From contig DOZU01000205.1 in the NCBI GenBank assembly GCA_003517845.1, positions 1 through 10,104 on the forward strand: 10,104 nt of DNA. The letters run 5' to 3'. Shown here piece after piece: positions 5,575-10,104 of this stretch (position 1 is the stretch's first letter; every line of letters begins with the position of its first letter). The stretch is from Clostridiales bacterium. GTDB lineage: Bacteria; Bacillota; Sulfobacillia; UBA995. Both the position numbers and the translations under genes were made by a program. The notes below the pieces were generated by a model. That model had not been told where the DNA came from and ran no database searches. It saw only the letters and a list, made by a program, of their open reading frames with translations.

Positions 5575-6554
5575 CGCCCGCCGCCGCCCCCCAGATCCGC
5601 CCGGGTGATAGTCAGCAGGTCCTCGCGCATGATCCGCTCCTGGGCCAGGAGCCGGGAGGCCTGGCGGCGCATCGCCTGCTCGATGAGGTTGCGCACCAGC
5701 CGCGCGTTCCCCGCGTTATCGGGGCCGCCGGCGCGAGACCACTCGCCCTCGAGCCGACGCGCCAGTTCCTGGTGGGCTTCCCGGTCCAGGCGGTACTCCC
5801 GCTCGCGCAACATGAGGTCGGCGATGGCGAGCAGTTCACTGCCGGTGTAATCGGGGAAATCGAGGTGGAGGGGGAAGCGGGAGCGCAGCCCGGGGTTGGC
5901 GAAGACGAATGCCCGCATCTCCAGTCGATAGCCGGCCAGGATGACGATGAAATCCTTGCGGTCCTCCATGGCTTTGACCAGCGTGTCGATGGCCTCCCGG
6001 CCGAAGTCCTTGTCGCCGCCCCGGGCCAGGGAGTAAGCCTCGTCGATGAACAGTAGGCCACCGGACGCCCGGCGGATCTGTTCGCGCGTCCGCTGGGCGG
6101 TGTGGCCGACGTACTGCCCCACCAGGTCCGCCCGCTCGACTTCCACCACGTGTCCGCTTTCCAGCACTCCGGCACCGTGCAGGATCTTGCCCAGGAGCCT
6201 GGCCACGATGGTCTTGCCTGTCCCCGGATTGCCCCGGAAGATCATGTGCAAGGCGGTGGCCTCGGCCGCCAGTCCTTCCCGGGCCCGGCGTGCCTGGATG
6301 AGGGCGAAGGCGCGAATCTCCCTCACCAGGCGCTTGACTTCCGCAAGGCCGATCAGCGAATCGAGTTCGCTGAGGACGTCCGAGGCGGCGGGGGCAGACG
6401 GCTGCCGGCCCGAGGGCGAAGCGGCCGGGGGCCGATCGAGACCTCGCCAGCGGGCGAAAGCTTCCGCCGGGCCGATCTCCCCGCGCTCCAGAGACTCCAG
6501 GATGCGTCCGGGATCGGGAAGCCGGGGCGCGCCCGGCGGCCAGTGCTTGCCCAT
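5559..6554 (-). CDS. spoVK: SpoVK/CbbX-type AAA+ ATPase
   Basis: The 331 residues hold one AAA+ module. Walker A is GNPGTGKT (108-115), the pore-loop region LVGQYVGHT (144-152), and Walker B LLFIDEAYSL (167-176). A NPGLRSRF arginine-finger region lies at 220-227, and sensor 2 is GNARLVRNL (282-290). These, with LIGLAEVKRLVREI (68-81) at the domain start, define the SpoVK/CbbX branch. SpoVK is needed for spore maturation in Bacillus subtilis, and its position downstream of miaA-hfq is shared with Firmicutes. The N-terminal 60 residues include a short helix (PGRILESLERGEIGPAEAFA) and a Pro/Ala-rich linker. ATG at 6554 follows AAGGGTGAG. It overlaps the small GTPase gene by 16 nt. AAA+ proteins of this branch act as hexameric remodelling machines; the client here is unknown. 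Confidence 0.88.
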   Translation of the reverse strand: MGKHWPPGAPRLPDPGRILESLERGEIGPAEAFARWRGLDRPPAASPSGRQPSAPAASDVLSELDSLIGLAEVKRLVREIRAFALIQARRAREGLAAEATALHMIFRGNPGTGKTIVARLLGKILHGAGVLESGHVVEVERADLVGQYVGHTAQRTREQIRRASGGLLFIDEAYSLARGGDKDFGREAIDTLVKAMEDRKDFIVILAGYRLEMRAFVFANPGLRSRFPLHLDFPDYTGSELLAIADLMLREREYRLDREAHQELARRLEGEWSRAGGPDNAGNARLVRNLIEQAMRRQASRLLAQERIMREDLLTITRADLGGGGGRCGSA

Positions 6555-6582
6555 GACTCACCCTTGATGGCGACTTGCTGGC

Positions 6583-6588
6583 AGTATA
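6583..6588 (-). promoter_or_regulatory. Possible -10 element upstream of spoVK
   Basis: TATACT on the minus strand (6588-6583) differs from TATAAT by one base and lies about 28 nt before the spoVK start. No fitting -35 for the housekeeping sigma factor was found 16-18 nt upstream; a sporulation sigma factor cannot be excluded. Confidence 0.25.
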
Positions 6589-6589
6589 C

Positions 6590-6620
6590 GCGGGAGAGCG
6601 CTTGCGCTGACTCTCCCCGC
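6590..6620 (-). other. Imperfect stem-loop upstream of spoVK
   Basis: GCGGGAGAG (6590-6598) and CTCTCCCCGC (6611-6620) pair with one bulge, and AGCGC-TT-GCGCT nests inside. It stands between the fabG remnant and spoVK. No T-run follows on the minus strand, so it is not a standard terminator; an attenuator or leftover structure is possible. Confidence 0.35.
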
Positions 6621-6660
6621 CCGGTCCCGCTCGACCTGCCCAAGTCCCGGCCGAGCGGTC

Positions 6661-6920
6661 TCAGATCACCAGCCCGCCGTCTACCCCCAGCACCTGGCCG
6701 GTGACGTAGGCCGCCTCATCGGAGGCCAGGAACACGTAGGCAGCGGCTACATCCGCCGGGGCGCCCAGCCGCCCCAGGGGGGTGCGAACGCGCATGAGGT
6801 CCAGCACTTTCTCCGGCACTTTCGCCGTCATGTCGGTCGCGATGAAGCCGGCGCCACCGCGTTCACCCTGATGCCCCGGGGTCCCAGCTCCCGGGCCAGG
6901 GCCCGGGTCATGCCAAGGTT
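6661..6920 (-). pseudogene. fabG-like short-chain dehydrogenase, C-terminal remnant with frameshift
   Basis: The minus strand reads NLGMTRALARELGPRGIRVN and then AVAP (6920 to about 6850). One base is lost near 6848-6850, and the next frame continues FIATDMTAKVPEKVLDLMR, then TPLGRLGAPADVAAAYVFLA and YVTGQVLGVDGGLVI, ending in TGA at 6663-6661. These are the standard C-terminal blocks of 3-oxoacyl-ACP reductase (FabG) and related SDR enzymes. The frameshift sits in what would be APGFI. Upstream of N at 6920 the homology stops abruptly: the TGxxxGIG cofactor motif and the catalytic Y-x3-K are missing, so about 150 residues are gone. It cannot encode an active enzyme. Confidence 0.8.
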
Positions 6921-7012
6921 CCGGCGTGAGTCCGGAGGGGTTGCCTGCCGAGATTTGACACGCACTGATGTCCCTCGGAGCAGCACGGGCGCGAAACCTG
7001 CAAACGGCTCTA

Positions 7013-7024
7013 GCGGTGGACCGC
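7013..7024. other. Short GC-rich hairpin
   Basis: GCGGT-GG-ACCGC, a 5-bp stem in the non-coding stretch between the fabG remnant and hfq. It is probably part of the same low-information sequence as the larger palindrome beside it. Confidence 0.2.
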
Positions 7025-7052
7025 CGCGGCGACAGATGGCCTTCTCCAGGCA

Positions 7053-7076
7053 GGGGGCGGTTCCGAACCCGCCCCT
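7053..7076. repeat. Palindromic REP-like repeat (GGGGCGG...CCGCCCC)
   Basis: GGGGCGG (7054-7060) and CCGCCCC (7069-7075) form a 7-bp stem around TTCCGAAC, with a further G-T pair outside. Read on the minus strand it starts TAGGGGCGGGTTCGG. This resembles the GTAGGGGCGGGTTT-type intergenic palindromes found scattered in many GC-rich genomes. Copy number cannot be seen in this window. It lies about 50 nt downstream of the hfq stop and could also end or stabilise that transcript. Confidence 0.45.
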
Positions 7077-7125
7077 ACAGGGGCCATGGCCGCGACGATG
7101 ACCGTGATCACAGGCGGGGGCCGGG

Positions 7126-7419
7126 TCAGCTTTGCCCTTCGGGAGGCCTGATTGCGCCTTCGCCAATGGGAGTACGCGCGGGAAGGCGGCCCATCTGGAT
7201 GGTGGATATAGCGTGCTTGTAGACCATCTGTGCGCGACCGTCCGAATCCAAAAGGATCGTGAAACTATCGAACCCGCGGATCTGGCCTTTGAGCTGCACG
7301 CCGTTGACCAAATAGATGATCACGGGCGCGCTATCCTTGGATGCCTGGATGAGGAACCCGTCCTGCAAGTTTCCCTGGCTCTTCAAGCTGGACCATTCCC
7401 CCGGTAGCGCGGACGTCAT
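7126..7419 (-). CDS. hfq: RNA chaperone Hfq
   Basis: A 97-residue Sm-like protein that forms hexameric rings binding small RNAs and A-rich or U-rich RNA. Sm1 runs from NLQDGFL (17-23) through VIIYLVNGVQLKGQIRGFDS to FTILL. Sm2 is YKHAISTI, with the invariant KH. The tail after the Sm core (GRLPARTPIGEGAIRPPEGQ) is short. Two starts are possible. ATG at 7419 overlaps the miaA stop by ATGA. TTG at 7386 has GGGGGAA about 9 nt upstream and would give MKSQGNLQDGFL, which is closer to other Hfq N-termini. The stretch after NLQDGFL reads IQASKDSAPV where many Hfqs have an RK pair, so the basic lateral patch may be weaker. Downstream no clear terminator is seen. Confidence 0.92.
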   Translation of the reverse strand: MTSALPGEWSSLKSQGNLQDGFLIQASKDSAPVIIYLVNGVQLKGQIRGFDSFTILLDSDGRAQMVYKHAISTIQMGRLPARTPIGEGAIRPPEGQS

Positions 7420-8375
7420 CCCAATTCTACTATGTCGCCCCAACGCGCTGCAACTCGCTCTCGAATGAGCTGCCCGGCCCATCGGGCCGATTGGCCGTCC
7501 AGTGCGAGCCACTCGATCCTTGGATCCCGCCGGAACCAGGTCATCTGCCGCTTGGCGTAGCGGCGCGTGTTCCGTTTGACCAGGTATATGGCATGTTCCA
7601 GCGAGTATTCCCCTTCAAGGCAAGCTATCGCTTCGCGATAGCCCAGCGCCTGCATCGATTGATGCTCCCTGCGCACCCCGGCGGCGCGCAACCCGGCCAC
7701 TTCCTCCACCAACCCCGCGGCGAACATCCGGTCCACCCGGGCCTCGATGCGGCGATACAGTCCGGCTCGATCCCGCTGGATACCGAACAGGAGCAGATCG
7801 TATGCCGGCGGCGGCCCCCGTTCCCCCGCCTCCGTCCCCGCTATCTCCAGCGCCCGCAGCAGGCGGTGGCGATCGTTGGGGTGAATCGCCTCCGCCAAGT
7901 CCGGGGCCAGGCGAGAGAGTTCCTCGTGTAGGAGCGCCGTCCCCTCCCGGTCCGCTGCGGCGGTCAACCGGCGACGGACCTCCGGCCGGGGGGGCAACGG
8001 GGGGAATTCGGCATAGTCGACCACCGCGCTGATGTAGAGCCCGGTACCGCCGACCAGCAAGGGGAGTCTGCCCCGGCGGTTGATGGCGCCGATGGCCTGG
8101 CGGGCCAATTCCTGGTAGCGCGCCACGCTGAAGGACGCGGTCGGCTCGACGACGTCCAAGAGATGATGCGGCACCGACTGCCGGTCCTGCGCTGACGGCT
8201 TGGCGGTGCCCTGTTCGAGACCCCGGTATACGGTCATCGAGTCCGCCGCCACGATCTCGGCGCCCGACCTGCCGGCCGCCTCCATGGCCACCTCGGTCTT
8301 GCCCGCGGCGGTCGGGCCGAGGATCACCACCAGCCGCGGGCGGTCAACTACGGCCAAAGCGACGCTCCAGTTCAT
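7416..8375 (-). CDS. miaA: tRNA dimethylallyltransferase MiaA
   Basis: Transfers a dimethylallyl group to N6 of A37 in tRNAs reading UNN codons. The 319 residues show the P-loop GPTAAGKT (20-27), DSMTVYRGLEQGTAKP (45-60) with the catalytic aspartate D45, and PHHLLDVVEPTASFSVARY (69-87). Also present are the GGTGLY motif (109-114), NDRHRLLRALEI (167-178) and the C-terminal MQALGYREAI plus RNTRRYAKRQMTWFR (268-282). Length is normal. The ATG at 8375 lies 32 nt inside the end of mutL, without an obvious ribosome binding site; TTG at 8357 (codon 7), with GGAG a few bases upstream, is an alternative and loses nothing conserved. The stop overlaps the hfq ATG by 4 nt. The gene is transcribed with mutL and hfq. 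Confidence 0.96.
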   Translation of the reverse strand: MNWSVALAVVDRPRLVVILGPTAAGKTEVAMEAAGRSGAEIVAADSMTVYRGLEQGTAKPSAQDRQSVPHHLLDVVEPTASFSVARYQELARQAIGAINRRGRLPLLVGGTGLYISAVVDYAEFPPLPPRPEVRRRLTAAADREGTALLHEELSRLAPDLAEAIHPNDRHRLLRALEIAGTEAGERGPPPAYDLLLFGIQRDRAGLYRRIEARVDRMFAAGLVEEVAGLRAAGVRREHQSMQALGYREAIACLEGEYSLEHAIYLVKRNTRRYAKRQMTWFRRDPRIEWLALDGQSARWAGQLIRERVAARWGDIVELG

Positions 8376-10002
8376 CGCTGCCGATGCGCAATAGCGTCGG
8401 TCGCCCGTGCGCGCAGGTCGCCGGCCGGCGGGTGGCGCCCAGTTCCCGGGTGAGGGCCTCCATTTCCTCGCGACTGAGGTCCTTGCCCGCCTTCAAGGCC
8501 GCCCGGCAGGCGGCGAGCAGCCGCCGCAGGCGATCGATGTCGGTTCCGCCGCCATCCCCCAGGCGGGCGAGCACCGTCCGCAAGAAATCCGCGCTCGCCA
8601 CATCCGCCACCCCCGCGGGCACGCCTCGAACGAGCAGTGCATTCCCCCCAAAGGGTTCGAGGATGAAACCGGTTTCTTCCAGCAACTGGCGGAACTCATC
8701 CCCACCGGCTCGTTCGCCCGGCCGCAGTTCCAGGATGGGCGGGATCAACAGCAGTTGGGTCCCGTTGCTCGGGTCGCCATCCGCCAGCCGTTCGTAAGCG
8801 ATCCGCTCATGAGCGGCATGCTGATCCATGAGGTAGACGCCATCGGGGGCCTCAAGCACCACGTACTTGCGATGGATCTGGCCGATCACCCGAAAGTCCC
8901 AGGGCCGCCGGATGTCGCTCCCGGCCGTCTGCCCCCACATGGCAGGCTGCTCCGCACCGGCGCCGTATGCTGCCCCGGCGGGGTCCGCCACCTCGGGCCG
9001 CTCCGGCCACAAGGGGCGGGCGGGCGCCGCCCGCGCCAAAGCGGCCTCCATCGCCGATCTCACCAGCCGGCGAACCGCCTGGGGATCGCGGTGGGCCACG
9101 GTCAATTTGGCGGGATGGACATTCACGTCCACTTCCTCCGGCGGCAGTTCCAGCCACAGTGTACCCACGGGGAACCGTCCTGGGGGCAGGACCGTCCGGT
9201 AGGCCTCCTCGACCGCCCCCGCCACCGCCCGGTCGCGCACCGGGCGGCCATTGACCACTATCGTCAGGGCAGAGCGGTGCGACGCATGCAGGTCTGGCGG
9301 CCCCAGGTAACCGGTGATCGGCGGCGAACACACCTCTAGCAGCCGGGATGCCTCGGCCGATCCCAGCACCGCCGCCACCGTGTCCAGCCTGCGGCCGCTG
9401 CCCGGGCTGGCCAGGACCTCCCGGTCCCCGGATATCAGGCGGATGGCCACCTCCGGGCGGGCGAGCGCCAGGCATCCCGCAACCTCGGCCGCGCGCGCGG
9501 CCTCCGCCCTGGCCGAGCGCAAGCTCAGCCGGCGGGGTGGTACGTTGAAGAACAGGTCCTCCACCACCACCCGCGTCCCTTGCGGGCAGCCCACTTCCCG
9601 GAGGCCGATGACCTGGCCGCCCTCCAGCCGGATCTCCGTGCCCGACGCGCGCTCCGCGGGCCGGGTGATCAGGGTCAGCCTGCTGACGGCAGCCAGCACC
9701 GGCAACGCTTCGCCCCGAAAGCCCAGGGTTTTCACCGCCCGCAGTTCGCTCGCGTCGGCGATCTTGCTCGTGGCATGCCGCTGAAAGGCAAGCTCCACGT
9801 CGGCGGGATCGATGCCGCAGCCGTCATCGATCACCGTTACCCGCCGGCGGCCCCCATCCTCGAGGATGATGCTGATCCGGCGTGACTCGGCATCGATGGC
9901 GTTCTCCACCAGCTCTTTCACGACCGACGCGGACCCCTCGACCACCTCGCCGGCGGCTATCTTGCCGATAGTGTCCCGGTCCAGGAGCCGGATCTTGCCC
10001 AC
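8344..10002 (-). CDS. mutL: DNA mismatch repair protein MutL
   Basis: Links MutS recognition of mismatches to strand nicking. The N-terminal GHKL ATPase has ELVENAIDAE (30-39), DDGCGI (59-64), RHATSKI (75-81) and TLGFRGEAL (92-100). The transducer domain includes FFNVPPRR (151-158), NGRPVRDRA (251-259) and DVNVHPAKL (292-300). The C-terminal domain keeps the endonuclease motif DQHAAHERIAYE (393-404) and the CAHGRP motif (530-535), so this is a nicking MutL, as expected outside the Dam-dependent enterics. At 552 residues it is on the short side because the linker (about 320-365) is brief. The second helix reads VVEGSASVVKE where most MutLs have VVERPASVVKE. The start is GTG at 10002 with AAGGGGG 7 nt upstream, 12 nt after the mutS stop. 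Confidence 0.97.
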   Translation of the reverse strand: MGKIRLLDRDTIGKIAAGEVVEGSASVVKELVENAIDAESRRISIILEDGGRRRVTVIDDGCGIDPADVELAFQRHATSKIADASELRAVKTLGFRGEALPVLAAVSRLTLITRPAERASGTEIRLEGGQVIGLREVGCPQGTRVVVEDLFFNVPPRRLSLRSARAEAARAAEVAGCLALARPEVAIRLISGDREVLASPGSGRRLDTVAAVLGSAEASRLLEVCSPPITGYLGPPDLHASHRSALTIVVNGRPVRDRAVAGAVEEAYRTVLPPGRFPVGTLWLELPPEEVDVNVHPAKLTVAHRDPQAVRRLVRSAMEAALARAAPARPLWPERPEVADPAGAAYGAGAEQPAMWGQTAGSDIRRPWDFRVIGQIHRKYVVLEAPDGVYLMDQHAAHERIAYERLADGDPSNGTQLLLIPPILELRPGERAGGDEFRQLLEETGFILEPFGGNALLVRGVPAGVADVASADFLRTVLARLGDGGGTDIDRLRRLLAACRAALKAGKDLSREEMEALTRELGATRRPATCAHGRPTLLRIGSDELERRFGRS

Positions 10003-10014
10003 AGCCCGTCCCCC

Positions 10015-10104
10015 TTAACGCTCCCGACGCACCTGCTCCTGCAGTCGGTACAGGGTATTGATCGCTTCCAGGGGCGTCAGCGCCAGCACGTTCAACTCCC
10101 GCAA
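10015..10104 (-). CDS. mutS: DNA mismatch repair protein MutS, C-terminal end only (partial)
   Basis: The last 29 codons before a TAA at 10017-10015 read LRELNVLALTPLEAINTLYR and then LQEQVRRER. L-x-x-LTPLEA-N-LY-LQ is the usual C-terminal tail of MutS proteins. The rest lies beyond the right edge. The stop is 12 nt upstream of mutL, so the two are one operon. The family call rests on this short tail and on the mutL neighbour. Confidence 0.85.
   Translation of the reverse strand: MRELNVLALTPLEAINTLYRLQEQVRRER

Noticed and set aside
7086..7140. Plus-strand MAATMTVITGGGR, which looks like the cofactor-binding start of an SDR enzyme, close to the minus-strand fabG tail
   Set aside because: Only about 12 matching residues, then VSFALREA and a stop, and on the opposite strand to the remnant. 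An inverted N-terminal piece is imaginable but chance in a GC-rich region is more likely.
9348..9548. Several long open frames opposite mutL and miaA
   Set aside because: Rich in Pro, Arg and Ala, as expected for antisense frames of GC-rich genes; no family recognised, while the mutL and miaA frames are full of conserved motifs.
1..10104. CRISPR arrays, tRNA or rRNA genes, riboswitches
   Set aside because: No regularly spaced repeats, no tRNA cloverleaf or T-loop sequence and no rRNA-like stretch were noticed when reading both strands.

Overview
The window looks like a stretch of a GC-rich, probably spore-forming Firmicute (Bacillota). The right half carries, on the minus strand, mutS (3' end only), mutL, miaA and hfq, tightly packed with short gaps or overlaps, then a spoVK-type AAA+ ATPase and a small GTPase. 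mutSL-miaA-hfq followed at some distance by spoVK is an order known from Firmicutes, and spoVK points to an endospore former. The exact taxon cannot be fixed from sequence alone; deep-branching GC-rich groups such as Symbiobacterium-like lineages would fit.

Layout. (1) 1-412 minus: N-terminal part of a WYL-type HTH regulator, cut by the window edge, preceded by a transposase scrap (about 431-513). (2) 413-986: gene-poor. (3) 987-2695 plus: a two-gene ABC exporter (ATPase plus ABC-2 permease) of the bacitracin/lantibiotic-resistance type. (4) 2696-3745 plus: a perfect 24-bp palindrome, then a methyltransferase with two N-terminal membrane segments, then the two ends of a TetR-type regulator whose middle has been deleted. 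(5) 3946-5145 plus: a HEPN-domain protein, the first codons of its expected nucleotidyltransferase partner, and a GNAT acetyltransferase that appears internally shortened and whose 3' end runs into the antisense of the GTPase gene. (6) 4999-6554 minus: GTPase and SpoVK-like ATPase, overlapping by 16 nt. (7) 6661-6920 minus: C-terminal remnant of a fabG-like reductase with a frameshift, then a palindromic repeat. (8) 7126-10104 minus: hfq, miaA, mutL, mutS.

Working together: MutS/MutL do mismatch repair; MiaA modifies tRNA; Hfq binds RNA. The plus-strand block is accessory (export, methylation, toxin-antitoxin remnant, acetyltransferase). The most striking property of the window is decay by deletion: transposase, TetR regulator, nucleotidyltransferase, acetyltransferase and fabG each survive only as pieces, while neighbouring genes stay open. 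Two broken genes have left partners behind: a likely regulator-less methyltransferase that keeps a perfect operator-like palindrome, and a HEPN protein without its partner enzyme.
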